Shown: piece by piece, positions 40,474 through 51,453 of the stretch
How positions within the stretch are numbered: position 1 is the stretch's first letter
How the letters are laid out: each line of letters starts with the position of its first letter
Source of the DNA: Litorivicinus sp.
GTDB taxonomy: Bacteria > Pseudomonadota > Gammaproteobacteria > Pseudomonadales > Litorivicinaceae
DNA length: 62,630 nucleotides
Assembly: GCA_028339155.1 (NCBI GenBank)
Contig: JAOLBK010000012.1
Span: 1 to 62,630 of the forward strand
Direction: 5' to 3'
Made by a program: the position numbers and the translations under genes
Notes under the pieces: generated by a model
Database searches by the model: none
What the model was told of the DNA's origin: nothing
Seen by the model: the letters and a program-made list of their open reading frames with translations, nothing else

Positions 40474-41615
40474 TGTCTTTTGAGTCGATTGAAAAGGTTA
40501 ATTTACTGGGGTTGAGTCTACCTCAACTTGAAGATTTTTTTGTCTCGATCGGTGAAAAGAAGTTTCGTGGCGCTCAAATAGTGAAGTGGATTCATCAGCA
40601 GGGCGTTACAAACTTTGAAGAAATGAATAATTTGTCAAAATCATTGCGCGAAAGATTGAATCAGATTGCCGAGGTCCGTCCACCTAAAATTACTTTCCGT
40701 GGGGATTCAATTGACGGCACAAAAAAGTGGCTGATGGAAGTCGATGGCGGTTCCAGCATTGAAACTGTTTATATTCCTGACGGCGACCGAGGAACCCTTT
40801 GTGTTTCCTCGCAAGTCGGCTGTTCTTTAGATTGCAGTTTTTGCGCAACAGGTAAACAAGGATTTAATAAGAATCTCACTTCAGCTGAGATTATAGGCCA
40901 GGTATTTTTAGCAGCCAAATATTTTGGGCTTCCCATTAAGGATACCCAGCGACGTGCCATAACTAATGTTGTGATGATGGGGATGGGTGAGCCGTTATTG
41001 AATTTTGACCCTGTTGTCAGCTCAATGGCCCTGATGATGGAAGACCAGGCTTACGGACTCTCAAAGCGGCGAGTTACTCTCTCGACGTCGGGTGTGGTTC
41101 CAGCATTGGATCGGCTTGGTGATGTAACTGATGTGGCTCTCGCTGTTTCATTACATGCGCCGAATGACCTGCTACGTAATCAGCTTGTTCCGATTAACCG
41201 AAAATATCCGTTACTGGTTTTATTTAACAGCATCCGTAATTATTTGGATGGATTAAGTGATGGTCGAAGCGTTACTTTTGAATACACCATGCTCAAGGGG
41301 ATCAATGATTCTGATGATCAGGCGAGGGAGTTGTCCAAACTGATAAGCTCGATCCGATGTAAACTTAATTTAATTCCCTTTAACCCTTTTCCGGGAACTC
41401 AGTACGAGGTTAGTAGTCGAAACCGCATTTATGCATTTCAACGCATACTGCTTAATGACGGCCATATCGTGACTGTACGAAAGACTCGCGGTGATGATAT
41501 TGATGCTGCTTGCGGGCAACTAGCAGGCCAGGTGGCGGATAAAACGAAGCGTGCGGGTCGATATATTGCATTACGTGATGTTTCGCAGTCAGTGGATGGG
41601 GTTGTACACCGATAA
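40473..41615 (+). CDS. rlmN: Dual-specificity rRNA/tRNA adenine C2-methyltransferase
   Basis: 380 residues from the ATG that overlaps the ndk stop. The radical-SAM cluster motif is CSLDCSFC, preceded by [23 protein letters not shown] and [12 protein letters not shown] bind AdoMet; and [11 protein letters not shown] has the methyl-carrying C-terminal Cys. RlmN modifies A2503 of 23S rRNA and A37 of some tRNAs. The next gene is rodZ with a 295-base gap, without pilF that lies between them in Pseudomonas. Confidence 0.95.
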   Translation: MSFESIEKVNLLGLSLPQLEDFFVSIGEKKFRGAQIVKWIHQQGVTNFEEMNNLSKSLRERLNQIAEVRPPKITFRGDSIDGTKKWLMEVDGGSSIETVYIPDGDRGTLCVSSQVGCSLDCSFCATGKQGFNKNLTSAEIIGQVFLAAKYFGLPIKDTQRRAITNVVMMGMGEPLLNFDPVVSSMALMMEDQAYGLSKRRVTLSTSGVVPALDRLGDVTDVALAVSLHAPNDLLRNQLVPINRKYPLLVLFNSIRNYLDGLSDGRSVTFEYTMLKGINDSDDQARELSKLISSIRCKLNLIPFNPFPGTQYEVSSRNRIYAFQRILLNDGHIVTVRKTRGDDIDAACGQLAGQVADKTKRAGRYIALRDVSQSVDGVVHR

Positions 41616-41910
41616 AGCTACTAACCTTTGTGGTCTTGATCTGAATTGGGTTATCGACACTATTCTTTATAAATTTATTCTGTTTCTTGAGCTGAAAAAA
41701 GATTGGCAAGTAACAAAATGAACTTTTTTATTTTTAGATTTATTGTGACGATCTCGAGCGGATGATAGCGAGTTCGCCTATCCTTATTTAAGGGCCCATT
41801 ATGAAACAGGCTGCCTGACACATAGATATACTTTTTCATCTGTGATAAATGTTCAATAGTCGGTAGTTAGGTTAACTAATGTATGCTTGAATTTATCAAG
41901 AGGTTGCTAC

Positions 41911-43200
41911 ATGTCATCTGGAACGGTTGAGGTAATGAATCAAGGGGCCGAATTGCCTGGTTCTATTTTGAGGTCTGCTCGTGAAGAGAAAGGCCTGACC
42001 ATAGAAGAAATGTCTGCGATTTCGAATCTTACCAAGCAGGTTATTCGCAGTATTGAGGATGATAGTTACGAGAATTTAGCCAGCCTTAGTTTCGTTCGGG
42101 GTTATCTAAAACTGTATGCAAAAAAGCTTGGTGTTGAGGAGATTGTCGTTCTCGAGCCGTTTGATTTCTGGAGGAATTCGGGTGCCGCAGATGGGGATCC
42201 GGAGCAGTCGATTAAAGGATTTGGGGATCATTCGTCGGCTGAAGAAAAATCCGAAGGTCGTAAGTTTAATGGTCTGCTCGTCGGGGCTGCGATTATTGGA
42301 ATATTAGTGTCTGCTGGCACATTTCTGTCTTATCAAGAAGGGTCTCAGGAAAAGGCACCTGTATCTGAAAATATTGAATTAGAAGTTAGTCCGGCCGTTA
42401 CCGAGTTGGCTCCAACAATATCGCCGTTATTACCGACGACAGAAGAAAGCGCGCTATCAGTTCCTGCGTTAACTCCTATTTTAGAGCCTCTTCCTGAAAG
42501 TGTGACAATTACTCCCGAGAATGCGCAAGACAACGAGGAGAAGGTTGCTGTTCCTGAGAAGGTTGCTGTTCCTGAGAAGGTTGCTGTTCCTGAGAAGGTT
42601 GCTGTTCCTGAGAAGGTTGCAGTTGTTCGTGAAAAAACAGTCGTTAAGCCAAAAGCTCAACTGCAAACCAAGAAAACGATAGATCCTGTCGTGGCGAAAA
42701 CCGAATCGTTATTGGAAAACCGAGAACCGGCTCTTGTCAAAGTAGAGCCCTCCTCCGAGCAACCCAAAAAAGAAAGCGAAGTGATTAATGTGCAGGATCG
42801 TGGCCGTATTATTGCTAAGGCAATTAACTTGCCGCGGGCTACTGCTGAGTCGGAGCCTGAGACCCAAGTCAGTCCAGGATCTGGCGATGGCCTGAGAGTA
42901 TTATCTGAAACGGTTACTGGTCCTGACCAGGATATGACGACGCTGGGTGCGCGTGGTATTTTAGATATGCGTTTTTTGGGCGAATCGTGGATTGAGGTTC
43001 GTGATTCGCGGGGCCGTCTTGTACTTGCGGATTTGATGAGTTCTGGACGGACAGTATCGCTGGAAACTTATGGGCCGATTGAAGTTCTTGTTGGTGCGGT
43101 TAACTCAAGTGAAATTGTTTTTAATGGTGAGAGACTGGATTTATCTGGGCGAGCCTTCCAGAATGTTGCCCGTATTAAGCTTGGAGTCGCCAATAATTGA
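41911..43200 (+). CDS. rodZ: Cytoskeleton protein RodZ
   Basis: 429 residues from ATG 41911; an in-frame TTG at 41887 is weaker. The N-terminal helix-turn-helix ([33 protein letters not shown]) binds MreB; one membrane segment ([20 protein letters not shown]) follows at about residue 120; a long Pro/Val/Glu-rich periplasmic linker contains a hexapeptide tandem repeat; and the C-terminal DUF4115 domain ([20 protein letters not shown]) ends the chain. It links MreB to cell-wall elongation. Overlaps ispG by four bases. Confidence 0.93.
   Translation: MSSGTVEVMNQGAELPGSILRSAREEKGLTIEEMSAISNLTKQVIRSIEDDSYENLASLSFVRGYLKLYAKKLGVEEIVVLEPFDFWRNSGAADGDPEQSIKGFGDHSSAEEKSEGRKFNGLLVGAAIIGILVSAGTFLSYQEGSQEKAPVSENIELEVSPAVTELAPTISPLLPTTEESALSVPALTPILEPLPESVTITPENAQDNEEKVAVPEKVAVPEKVAVPEKVAVPEKVAVVREKTVVKPKAQLQTKKTIDPVVAKTESLLENREPALVKVEPSSEQPKKESEVINVQDRGRIIAKAINLPRATAESEPETQVSPGSGDGLRVLSETVTGPDQDMTTLGARGILDMRFLGESWIEVRDSRGRLVLADLMSSGRTVSLETYGPIEVLVGAVNSSEIVFNGERLDLSGRAFQNVARIKLGVANN
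42538..42627 (+). repeat. 18-bp tandem repeat in the rodZ linker
   Basis: Four perfect copies of GAGAAGGTTGCTGTTCCT and a fifth partly diverged copy encode repeated EKVAVP units in RodZ's periplasmic linker. The repeat is in frame, so copy-number change would alter linker length without breaking the protein. Confidence 0.9.
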
Positions 43201-44321
43201 TAGAATCTCCCATCGTTCGCCGCGCGTCGCGGCAAATTTTAGTGGGTTCTCTGCGTATTGGTGGCGATGCTCCGATCGCTGTGCAGTCCATGACCAATAC
43301 TGAGACAACTGACGTTGATGCGACGGTTAGGCAAGTCAGAGCTATTGCCGAAGCCGGTGCCGATTTAGTCCGTGTGTCTGTTCCGTCGATGGATGCGGCT
43401 AAGGCTTTTGCTCAGATTCGGCAAAGAGTCGAAATACCGCTTGTTGCTGACATTCATTTTGATCACAAAATTGCATTGGAGGTGATTCAGGCAGGGGTTG
43501 ACTGCTTGCGAATTAATCCAGGTAATATTGGTCGGGAAGATCGAGTTCGTTCCGTTGTGTCTGCCTGTCGCGACAAAGGCGTTCCAATCCGGATAGGCGT
43601 CAATGCTGGTTCGCTTGAGAAGGATCTGCAGAAAAAATATGGTGAGCCGAAGCCTGAAGCTCTGGTCGAATCGGCCATGCGCCATATCGATATTCTAGAC
43701 CGTTTGGATTTCCAAGAGTTCAAGGTTAGCTTGAAGGCGAGTGAAATCTTTATGACGGTTGCGGCTTATCACTTAATTGCTGATCAGATTGAGCAGCCTT
43801 TGCATTTAGGAATTACTGAAGCTGGTGGCTTACGAAGTGGCACAGTAAAATCAGCTGCTGGTTTAGGAATGTTGCTGATGGATGGAATCGGCGATACTTT
43901 GAGAATTTCTTTGGCCGCTGACCCAGTAGAAGAAGTAAAGGTTGGGTTTGATCTTTTGCGTGCGTTTAGATTGCGGTCACGGGGCATTAATTTCATCGCT
44001 TGCCCGAGTTGCTCCCGTCAGACGTTTGATGTTATTGGCACAATGAATCAGCTTGAAGCTCGTTTAGAGGATGTGAAGACATCCCTAGACGTGGCGGTAA
44101 TTGGCTGTGTAGTCAATGGCCCAGGTGAGGCTCGACAAGCGGATCTAGGTTTAACTGGTGGTAATCCTGATAGCTTGGCTTTGTTCATTGATGGTAAGCA
44201 AGCTGCTCGATTGCCTGGCTCTAACTTTATAGACGAACTCGAGGCGACTATTCGGCAGCAAGCTGAAATTAAAGAATACGAGCGGTCGCAGCTAATAGCG
44301 AAGGCAATGGATACGCACTAA
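43197..44321 (+). CDS. ispG: 4-hydroxy-3-methylbut-2-enyl diphosphate synthase
   Basis: 374 residues from a TTG overlapping the rodZ stop. [20 protein letters not shown] is the family's N-terminal signature. The 4Fe-4S Cys ligands are in [10 protein letters not shown] and [14 protein letters not shown]. It makes HMBPP in the MEP isoprenoid pathway using ferredoxin or flavodoxin, so it depends on Fe-S assembly that the reduced isc locus alone could not supply. Same operon as rodZ and hisS. Confidence 0.95.
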   Translation: MIESPIVRRASRQILVGSLRIGGDAPIAVQSMTNTETTDVDATVRQVRAIAEAGADLVRVSVPSMDAAKAFAQIRQRVEIPLVADIHFDHKIALEVIQAGVDCLRINPGNIGREDRVRSVVSACRDKGVPIRIGVNAGSLEKDLQKKYGEPKPEALVESAMRHIDILDRLDFQEFKVSLKASEIFMTVAAYHLIADQIEQPLHLGITEAGGLRSGTVKSAAGLGMLLMDGIGDTLRISLAADPVEEVKVGFDLLRAFRLRSRGINFIACPSCSRQTFDVIGTMNQLEARLEDVKTSLDVAVIGCVVNGPGEARQADLGLTGGNPDSLALFIDGKQAARLPGSNFIDELEATIRQQAEIKEYERSQLIAKAMDTH

Positions 44322-45596
44322 ATGACAATTCAATCAGTCCGGGGTATGCCGGATATTCTGCCAGAGCAGTCGGGTGGCTGGTTGTTTTTGGAACAAACGG
44401 TTGCAGCACTTTTTTCATCCTATGGTTTAGTTCAGGTGCGTACGCCAGTGGTGGAAGAGACGCGTTTATTTGCGCGGGCTGTTGGCGATGTTACTGATAT
44501 CGTAGAAAAAGAAATGTATTCCTTTGATGATAGATCTGGGGAAAGCCTAACTCTCCGCCCGGAACTTACAGCGGGTGTTGTGCGAGCTGTTATCGAGCAT
44601 GGGATGCTGCACAACCAGACTCAGCGCTTATGGTATCAAGGGCCTGCGTTTCGTTATGAGCGGCCGCAAAAAGGTCGTTACCGTCAATTTCATCAAATCG
44701 GAGTGGAGTGTTTCGGATTTGCAGATTCGACCATTGAAGCGGAATTAATTGAGTTAACTGATCATCTCTGGCGTGCTTTGGGTATTCGAGATGCTTTGGA
44801 TTTGGAGATTAATTCAATTGGCTCAGTTTCAGCGAGAGAGTCATATAAGACAGCGTTAGTCGCTTTTTTGCACTCACATTTTGATAGTCTAGATGAAGAA
44901 AGTCAGTCGCGATTGGAGCGTAATCCGCTTAGAATTTTAGATACTAAAAATTCGTCAACTCAGGCCCTACTGGCTAACGCCCCAGCGCTTGAAGACTATT
45001 TAACCAAAGAGGATTCGGCTCATTTTGAGGCCCTTTGTCTTTCCCTGGATCAGGCAGGTATTCGATATCGAAAAAATCCGAGGTTAGTACGAGGGCTTGA
45101 TTACTATGGGCGTACAGTATTTGAGTGGATGACTGATTCACTTGGGGCTCAGGGAACTGTTTGCGGTGGTGGGCGTTATGATGGGCTTGTTCAGCATTTA
45201 GGTGGAAGGGCAACGCCGGGTGTCGGCTTTGCCCTTGGCATGGAGCGCGTCGTGCTCCTCATGGAAACACTTGGCGTGATTCCTGCTCAGATGCAAACTC
45301 AGGCAGACATCTACCTGATGATACAGAATGTTCAGTCGGAATCGACTATGCGTTCGTTGGCTCGCGAGATTCGTTTTCAGATTCCTGGGCTTCGTGTTAT
45401 GACTCATATTGGTGGTGGAAGCCTGAAGAGCCAATTAAAAAAAGCAGATAAGTCAGGTGCCGATATCGGCTTGATTATCGGGGAAGACGAGCTTAAAACT
45501 AAGTCGGTAGTGTATAAACCGTTGCGCGGTGGGGACCAAGAAACCTTGCCAAATGAAGAAGTGGTTAAGCGCCTCAAATTATTAAGGGATATGTGA
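44322..45596 (+). CDS. hisS: Histidyl-tRNA synthetase
   Basis: 424 residues, ATG right after the ispG stop. Class II motif 2 is YQGPAFRYERPQKGRYRQFH, the histidine-binding signatures are LVRGLDYYGRTVFEW and GGGRYDGLVQHLGG, and motif 3 is GVGFALGMERVVLLME. The C-terminal anticodon-binding domain includes KSQLKKADKSGADIGLIIGE. The chain fits the bacterial size exactly. Operon continues directly into the yfgM-like gene. Confidence 0.96.
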   Translation: MTIQSVRGMPDILPEQSGGWLFLEQTVAALFSSYGLVQVRTPVVEETRLFARAVGDVTDIVEKEMYSFDDRSGESLTLRPELTAGVVRAVIEHGMLHNQTQRLWYQGPAFRYERPQKGRYRQFHQIGVECFGFADSTIEAELIELTDHLWRALGIRDALDLEINSIGSVSARESYKTALVAFLHSHFDSLDEESQSRLERNPLRILDTKNSSTQALLANAPALEDYLTKEDSAHFEALCLSLDQAGIRYRKNPRLVRGLDYYGRTVFEWMTDSLGAQGTVCGGGRYDGLVQHLGGRATPGVGFALGMERVVLLMETLGVIPAQMQTQADIYLMIQNVQSESTMRSLAREIRFQIPGLRVMTHIGGGSLKSQLKKADKSGADIGLIIGEDELKTKSVVYKPLRGGDQETLPNEEVVKRLKLLRDM

Positions 45597-45599
45597 TTG

Positions 45600-46259
45600 A
45601 TGGACTATTTGCGATCGGATGATGAACAAGCGGAGCTTCTGAAGCAGTGGCTTAAGAAAAATGGCTTAGGGTTGATCATTGCGGCATCAATCGGTGTGGG
45701 ATCTGTCTTCGGTTATCAAGAGTGGCAGGATTTTCAGATTAACCAGCAGACTGATGCTGCGTCACGTTATCAAGAGCTGATCGAGCTGTCAGCGGTGAAT
45801 TTCGCAGATCCCGGTACTGATGAAGATTATGCCCGTTTATTAACTCTTGCAGAAGGTTTGCGCCAAACGCATGCGGATAGCAATTATGCTGCACTTGGTG
45901 CTGGCATTTTAGCCGCTCAGGCTGTGGAGCGTGGTGACTATGATTTGGCCGTTAGCCAATTGAATTACGCAGAAAGCACTGTTGGATCACCCGAGCTGAG
46001 AGCGATGACTGCATTGAGACTCGCTAGGCTTGAGCTCGAGCTTGGTCAAGCAAATGTCGCTTTGTCACGTATTCAGTCCATGGTTCCGAGCTCACTTTTA
46101 GCCTCAACGTCCGAGCTGGAAGGAGATATATTGGTGGTCCTTGAACGCTTGGGGGAAGCGCGTGAAGCTTATGAGAGAGCTCATGTTGAGCTGATTTCCA
46201 AGGGATTTAACTCGGCCGTTGTGGATATAAAACGTTCCTCCCTTCCAGAGGGTTCTTAA
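45600..46259 (+). CDS. yfgM: YfgM-type tetratricopeptide membrane protein
   Basis: 219 residues from ATG 45600 (a TTG at 45597 is possible). DDEQAELLKQWLKKNGLGLI runs into a single membrane segment (IIAASIGVGSVFGYQEW), then periplasmic helical TPR-like repeats (YAALGAGILAAQAVERGDYD). YfgM is an accessory of the SecYEG translocon that works with PpiD. Position between hisS and bamB is the usual one. Stop and bamB start overlap by one base. Confidence 0.88.
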   Translation: MDYLRSDDEQAELLKQWLKKNGLGLIIAASIGVGSVFGYQEWQDFQINQQTDAASRYQELIELSAVNFADPGTDEDYARLLTLAEGLRQTHADSNYAALGAGILAAQAVERGDYDLAVSQLNYAESTVGSPELRAMTALRLARLELELGQANVALSRIQSMVPSSLLASTSELEGDILVVLERLGEAREAYERAHVELISKGFNSAVVDIKRSSLPEGS

Positions 46260-47380
46260 TGTTACGGGTTTTAATAGCAGCGGCATTCGTGTGCCTTGCT
46301 GGTTGCTCGGGTGCTCCAGATAAGACACAACCGACTCCGCTTAAGCGAATTAGCGAAGAGATTAAGTTAGTTAAGATTGACTCGGTATCACTCGGCGGGA
46401 ATGATTCTACGGGTTTGACGCCAGACGCTTTTAAGGATGCGGTCGCGGCCTCTTCTAGTGACGGTGAAGTAACGCTTTTTGATGCCAAGCTCAATACTCG
46501 TTGGACGACTGATCTTGACGTGAATATTCTTGCTGGTGTCGCGCTAAATCAGGAAGCGGTTTATGTCGTGACAGCGGATGCAAATTTAGTAGCTCTGTCG
46601 ATAAAAGACGGGAGTTTGTTATTCTCAAAACTGCTTCCCAGTATTTCAACTGGGCCACCAGTTGCAGATGCAAATCGGGTATATGTCAAGACCCAAATTG
46701 GCCAGTTATTGGTTCTGGACGCTAAGTCTGGCGAACTTGCTTGGATTGAAGAGGCCCGAGAGTCAAGTATCGGTATTCGAGGCTCTGCGCCGATGACACT
46801 GAAAGATAATACTCTGTTTGTTTTATGGGAATCAGGACGATTAGTTGCTTATCTCGCTGATTCTGGTCGGACTCTATGGGAACGGCAGGTTGCTGTTCCG
46901 CGAGGCCGCAGTCCTCTTGATAGGATTGTAGATTCAAAAGGAGCGCCATCGGTCCGTAATAATATGGTCGCTGTGGCGACCCGTAACGGACAAATTAGTT
47001 TGCTGAACGCAATGAATGGACGGCCTATTTGGAGTTTGAATTCAGATGCTTTCCCAGGTGCCCTGATTGCGTTCAACTTGGTGATAGTAGTTGAAACCGA
47101 TGGTGTGGTCTCAGCGTACAGTCTTCACTCTGGGAACCTAGTTTGGAGCAGTGAAAAATTAAAGTTTAGAGAATTGAGTCCGCCAGCTATTCTGGGAGAC
47201 TCAATTGCTGTAGTTGATTTTGAGGGAGAGTTGCATTTGCTGAGTCCGAAAGATGGTCGTATGTTGGGTCGATTGGATGTTGGCAGTGCTCAAGGCAAAG
47301 TAGCTCCTGTGACCTTTAATACTGGTGTGCTCGTGCAACTGACAGATGGTCGACTCGTTCACGTAGGTGTAGTGCGTTGA
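46259..47380 (+). CDS. bamB: Outer-membrane assembly lipoprotein BamB
   Basis: 373 residues. [18 protein letters not shown] has a clear lipobox (LAGC). The body is an eight-bladed beta propeller built from PQQ-like repeats, seen in units such as [40 protein letters not shown] and [20 protein letters not shown]. BamB helps BamA insert beta-barrel proteins. It sits in the usual order before der, which it overlaps by four bases. Confidence 0.93.
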   Translation: MLRVLIAAAFVCLAGCSGAPDKTQPTPLKRISEEIKLVKIDSVSLGGNDSTGLTPDAFKDAVAASSSDGEVTLFDAKLNTRWTTDLDVNILAGVALNQEAVYVVTADANLVALSIKDGSLLFSKLLPSISTGPPVADANRVYVKTQIGQLLVLDAKSGELAWIEEARESSIGIRGSAPMTLKDNTLFVLWESGRLVAYLADSGRTLWERQVAVPRGRSPLDRIVDSKGAPSVRNNMVAVATRNGQISLLNAMNGRPIWSLNSDAFPGALIAFNLVIVVETDGVVSAYSLHSGNLVWSSEKLKFRELSPPAILGDSIAVVDFEGELHLLSPKDGRMLGRLDVGSAQGKVAPVTFNTGVLVQLTDGRLVHVGVVR

Positions 47381-48789
47381 AAGCACCTGTAATTGCAATA
47401 GTTGGCCGGCCTAATGTTGGAAAATCAACCTTATTTAATCGACTTACCAGGAGTCGAGATGCGCTAGTCGCAGATTATTCTGGTCTCACTCGTGACCGTA
47501 AATATGGTCGAGCGCTAATCGATGGACATCCATTTTTGGTAATTGACACCGGTGGCCTGACAGGGGGAGAGGCCGGCGTTGAAGCAGCGATGGCTGGGCA
47601 GTCAAAAGCAGCGATCGAAGAAGCCGACGCTGTAATGTTTATGGTAGATGTGATCGGTGGGATTACGGCATCTGACGCGGCTGTTTCCGAAATGCTTCGG
47701 AGAGTAGACAAGCCAGTGTGGCTGGTGGCTAATAAGATTGATGGTCAGAATCCTGACGTAGTGTTGTCAGAGTTTTATGGACTGGGCTTTGGTGAACCGT
47801 ATCCAATCGCAGCCTCTCATGGGAGGGGCGTTTCGGCGCTTAGCGATATAATGCTTGCCCATTTTGGATTGCAGGATGTTGATCCTGAAGAGGAGGGCGC
47901 TGAACGCTCTGATGCGCCAGGAATCCGTATCGGTGTAATTGGGCGTCCAAATGTTGGTAAATCGACACTGGTGAATCGAATGCTCGGAGAGGATAGAGTA
48001 GTAGTTTTTGATCTGCCGGGCACTACGCGCGATTCAATATACATTCCCTATGAGCGCCATGGAGAAATGTTCACGCTGATCGATACGGCTGGGGTACGGC
48101 GGCGGGGTCGGGTGAGCGAGACAGTTGAAAAATTCTCGATTGTTAAGACATTGCAGGCAGTTGAGGATGCTCAAGTAGTGATCCTTGTAATAGATGCGCA
48201 GGAAGGATTAGTTGAGCAGGACTTGCACTTGATCGGGATGGTTGTTGATGCTGGGCGAGCCCTGGTCGTTGCGATCAATAAATGGGATCATTTATTGCCA
48301 GATGATCGAGATCGAGTTCGAGTTAGTCTGGACCGTCGGTTGAATTTCATACCTTGGGCGAAACAACACTTTATTTCAGCTCTGCATGGAACTGGGGTCG
48401 GAGATTTGTATCGGTCGATCCGAGATGCTCATGGGGCTGCAACCACAAAATTTGCTACTAACGCTTTAACGAAGATTCTTGAGGATGCTGTTTTAGACCA
48501 CCAGCCACCATTAGTGAGAGGTCGGCGAATTAAACTTCGTTACGCTCATCAAGGTGGGATGAATCCGCCAAGAATTATTGTTCATGGGAATCAGACGAAG
48601 GACGTTCCTGAATCTTATCGGCGCTATCTCGAAAATACCTTTCGGAAAGCTCTCAAGATTTCGGGGACCCCAATTAAGGTTGATTTTAAAGCAGGGGAAA
48701 ATCCATTTGCTGGGCGACGGAATCAATTAACGGATCGCCAGATACAGAGGAAGCGCCGACTTATGCAATTTGTGAAACAAAAAAAATAA
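47377..48789 (+). CDS. der: Ribosome-assembly GTPase Der (EngA)
   Basis: 470 residues from a TTG. Two tandem GTPase domains are seen: [20 protein letters not shown] with DTGGLTGGE and NKIDG, then [20 protein letters not shown] with DTAGVRRRG and NKWDH. A C-terminal KH-like domain follows ([20 protein letters not shown]). Der is needed for 50S subunit maturation. It is the end of the rlmN-to-der run and converges on the Smr gene with two bases between stops. Confidence 0.96.
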   Translation: MKAPVIAIVGRPNVGKSTLFNRLTRSRDALVADYSGLTRDRKYGRALIDGHPFLVIDTGGLTGGEAGVEAAMAGQSKAAIEEADAVMFMVDVIGGITASDAAVSEMLRRVDKPVWLVANKIDGQNPDVVLSEFYGLGFGEPYPIAASHGRGVSALSDIMLAHFGLQDVDPEEEGAERSDAPGIRIGVIGRPNVGKSTLVNRMLGEDRVVVFDLPGTTRDSIYIPYERHGEMFTLIDTAGVRRRGRVSETVEKFSIVKTLQAVEDAQVVILVIDAQEGLVEQDLHLIGMVVDAGRALVVAINKWDHLLPDDRDRVRVSLDRRLNFIPWAKQHFISALHGTGVGDLYRSIRDAHGAATTKFATNALTKILEDAVLDHQPPLVRGRRIKLRYAHQGGMNPPRIIVHGNQTKDVPESYRRYLENTFRKALKISGTPIKVDFKAGENPFAGRRNQLTDRQIQRKRRLMQFVKQKK

Positions 48790-48791
48790 CG

Positions 48792-49355
48792 TTATGTGCG
48801 CTGCCACCGGTCGTCAAGAAGGGCGGCGGTGACCGCATTAACGACACCTACCCCACCATCAGAACGTCGAGCGCTTGCAAATGCGATGATATCCGGATTA
48901 TTTTTGAGCCACCTGTTAACAAAAGCCTTAAGAATAGGTTTATTGTCTTTGCTGTGGCGTCCGATTCCATGTGTAATTCGAATATGTGTTAGGCGTTTCT
49001 CACGGATGGTTAGAAAGAGAGCCGCTATTGTTTGTGCCGCCTGTTCGACCGTATAACCGTGAAGATCGATTTCAAACTGAGCTGGAAACGGGACTTCGTC
49101 CAAGAGTCCAAGTGCTCGCCTGTCTGTATGATAAGCAACATACTGAAGCGGTTTCAATGGATTCATTGGGGGTGGTTCTTCGGTTGAGAGTTGATGGTGA
49201 ATGCGTGTTGGCAGATCTTGCGCGCGGGCGCGGGCGCGGGCGCCAGCACCATCTTTTGCAGCCACTTGCTTCTTAGTTCTCACGCGAGCGTCACGGAGTA
49301 TCGGTTTTACCCCGGTCTCTTTCATCAGAGTCTTAAACAAATCGTCAGTCATCAT
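48792..49355 (-). CDS. smrB: Smr-domain endonuclease, SmrB-like
   Basis: 187 residues. The C-terminal Smr domain contains EIDLHGYTVEQAAQTI and IRITHGIGRHSKDNKPILKA, the D-L-H-G and H-G-x-G motifs needed for RNA cleavage. The N-terminal region is charged and has an Arg-Ala run (GARARARAQD) encoded by a GC-rich hexamer repeat. Being divergent from prmB and next to aroC matches smrB (yfcN) of E. coli, a nuclease that cuts mRNA at collided ribosomes. SmrA cannot be excluded by sequence alone. Confidence 0.8.
   Translation of the reverse strand: MMTDDLFKTLMKETGVKPILRDARVRTKKQVAAKDGAGARARARAQDLPTRIHHQLSTEEPPPMNPLKPLQYVAYHTDRRALGLLDEVPFPAQFEIDLHGYTVEQAAQTIAALFLTIREKRLTHIRITHGIGRHSKDNKPILKAFVNRWLKNNPDIIAFASARRSDGGVGVVNAVTAALLDDRWQRT
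49221..49243 (-). repeat. GC-rich hexamer repeat in the Smr gene
   Basis: CGCGGG-type hexamers in about three copies lie inside the Smr gene and encode alternating Arg-Ala in the linker before the Smr domain. It is far richer in G+C than the neighbouring sequence. Confidence 0.7.
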
Positions 49356-49429
49356 TCAACCATAATATGTTTGGTATGACTTTCAAAGTTATCTTGCGGC
49401 GAGTTCTGCTTGTGACTAATCTTCTCCGG

Positions 49430-50338
49430 ATGACAGAACTAGCTTCATTACGTGATTTTCTTAGGTATGCCCTTTCTAAATTTGGCAAGCATCCGATTGT
49501 TCTCGGGCATGGAACTGATAGCCTTTTGGATGAGGCCTTGGCTTTAGTTTTCGGAGCAGTACACCTGCCACCGGACGGAGACGATCGCTTGCTGGATGCG
49601 AAACTTACATTGTGTGAGCGCGAACATGTTCTTAGTCTAATCGAGCGACGTGTGACCGAGCGAGTGCCAGTGCCGTACTTGGTAGGTAGAGCATGGTATG
49701 CCGGACTGCCTTTTTCGGTAGATCCCCGGGTTTTGATTCCTAGAAGTCCGATGTTTGAAGTTATTGCCAATGAGTTTGTTCCTTGGTTTTTGCCGCCGAC
49801 CGATCGGCCGGCTCGTTTCTTAGATCTTTGTACTGGTTCTGGATGCCTCGGAATTTTGACTTGCATGGCTCTGGAAGAGAGTACCGGGGTGTTGGTTGAT
49901 TTGGAATCTGGTTCCTGTGAGGTCGCGCGTTCAAATGTTGCACTTCATGACTTAAGTGATCAAATTGAAGTCGTACAATCTGACGCGTTTGAAGGATTAA
50001 TCGATGAAGAGTTCGATCTCATTTTATGCAACCCCCCATATGTTGATGCTGATGATATGGCGTGTTTACCACCTGAGTACCGCCATGAACCAGAAGTTGC
50101 ATTAGCTGCGGGTTTGGATGGATTGTTCTTGGTGCGTAGAATATTAAATACAGCTAGTGATTGGGTTTCTGATTCCGGCGTAATGTTTCTTGAGGTTGGA
50201 AATTCTTGGGGCCGTTTGGACCGAGAGATTTCTGAAAAAACAGGTGAGTCGGTTCAATGGCTTGACTTTGAATTTGGTGGTCACGGCGTGTGTGTGCTCT
50301 CGAAGAAAGAGCTTAGCGCGTTATACTTAGAATTTTAG
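49430..50338 (+). CDS. prmB: Ribosomal protein uL3 glutamine methyltransferase
   Basis: 302 residues from ATG 49430; an earlier ATG at 49367 would add 21 residues absent from the E. coli protein. The N-terminal helical part has [17 protein letters not shown], then [17 protein letters not shown] and [10 protein letters not shown] that mark PrmB. The AdoMet fold shows [11 protein letters not shown] and the substrate-Gln motif [10 protein letters not shown]. It methylates Gln150 of ribosomal protein L3. It is followed 12 bases later by aroC as in E. coli. Confidence 0.92.
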   Translation: MTELASLRDFLRYALSKFGKHPIVLGHGTDSLLDEALALVFGAVHLPPDGDDRLLDAKLTLCEREHVLSLIERRVTERVPVPYLVGRAWYAGLPFSVDPRVLIPRSPMFEVIANEFVPWFLPPTDRPARFLDLCTGSGCLGILTCMALEESTGVLVDLESGSCEVARSNVALHDLSDQIEVVQSDAFEGLIDEEFDLILCNPPYVDADDMACLPPEYRHEPEVALAAGLDGLFLVRRILNTASDWVSDSGVMFLEVGNSWGRLDREISEKTGESVQWLDFEFGGHGVCVLSKKELSALYLEF

Positions 50339-50349
50339 TAGGGGCAGTC

Positions 50350-51453
50350 ATGAGCGGAAATACCTTAGGTAAATTATTTACAGTAACGACATCTGGTGAA
50401 AGCCATGGCCCCGGATTACTTGCAGTAATAGACGGCTGTCCTCCTCAAGTCCCGTTGTCGATTGAAGATATTCAGGATGATCTGAATCGCAGAAAACCTG
50501 GGCAGAGTAAGCACACCACGCAGCGCCGGGAGGACGATTCAGTTGAAATTCTTTCTGGCGTATTTGAGGGTCGAACGACGGGGACTCCGATCGGATTATT
50601 GATACGTAATACAGATCAGCGATCTAAAGATTACTCAAATATTAAAGATATTTTCAGGCCTGCACATGCTGATTACACTTATGAGAAAAAGTTTGGTTTT
50701 CGAGATTATCGGGGTGGCGGTCGCAGCTCGGCCCGTGAGACGGCGATGCGTGTCGCTGCAGGTGCGGTCGCGAAAAAAGTACTTAAGGATCTTTTTTCTG
50801 TCACGGTTCGTGGTTGCCTGACCCAATTAGGCCCGATCCACTGTGAAATTAAAGATTGGGATCAGGTCGATCAGAATCCATTTTTTTGTCCGGATCCTCA
50901 GCAGGTTAAGGTATTGGAGGCATACATGACCGAATTGCGCCGGGCTGAGGATTCGATTGGTGCCAAATTGACTGTTGTTGCGGAGGGTTTGCCACCAGGT
51001 TGGGGCGAGCCGGTATTCGACCGCCTGGATGCCGACATCGCGCATGCATTGATGTCGATCAATGCTGTCAAAGGCGTGGAGATTGGTGAGGGTATGGCTG
51101 TGGTCGAGCGGCGTGGCTCCGAGCATCGAGATGAGATGACGCCGGAGGGCTTTTTAAGTAATAACGCGGGTGGTGTTCTCGGAGGGATCAGCACAGGGCA
51201 ACCTATAATCGCACACCTGGCATTGAAACCGACCAGTTCGATTACGACACCGGGGAAAACTATCAACAGATTTGGCGAACCGACTGAGGTTATTACTAAA
51301 GGTCGGCATGATCCGTGTGTGGGGATTCGCGCAACGCCCATTGCCGAGGCAATGATTGCAATTGTGCTCTTAGATCATGCGCTGCGTCAGAGAGGTCAGA
51401 ATAGTCACGTGGTGTCTGAGACTCCAACTATTCCAGGACTCGCCTCTTCGTGA
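50350..51453 (+). CDS. aroC: Chorismate synthase
   Basis: 367 residues. [34 protein letters not shown]-like stretch [20 protein letters not shown] and [18 protein letters not shown] are family signatures, with the FMN-contacting [13 protein letters not shown] region later. It converts EPSP to chorismate, feeding the tryptophan genes at the end of the window. It overlaps the MFS gene by four bases. Confidence 0.96.
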   Translation: MSGNTLGKLFTVTTSGESHGPGLLAVIDGCPPQVPLSIEDIQDDLNRRKPGQSKHTTQRREDDSVEILSGVFEGRTTGTPIGLLIRNTDQRSKDYSNIKDIFRPAHADYTYEKKFGFRDYRGGGRSSARETAMRVAAGAVAKKVLKDLFSVTVRGCLTQLGPIHCEIKDWDQVDQNPFFCPDPQQVKVLEAYMTELRRAEDSIGAKLTVVAEGLPPGWGEPVFDRLDADIAHALMSINAVKGVEIGEGMAVVERRGSEHRDEMTPEGFLSNNAGGVLGGISTGQPIIAHLALKPTSSITTPGKTINRFGEPTEVITKGRHDPCVGIRATPIAEAMIAIVLLDHALRQRGQNSHVVSETPTIPGLASS

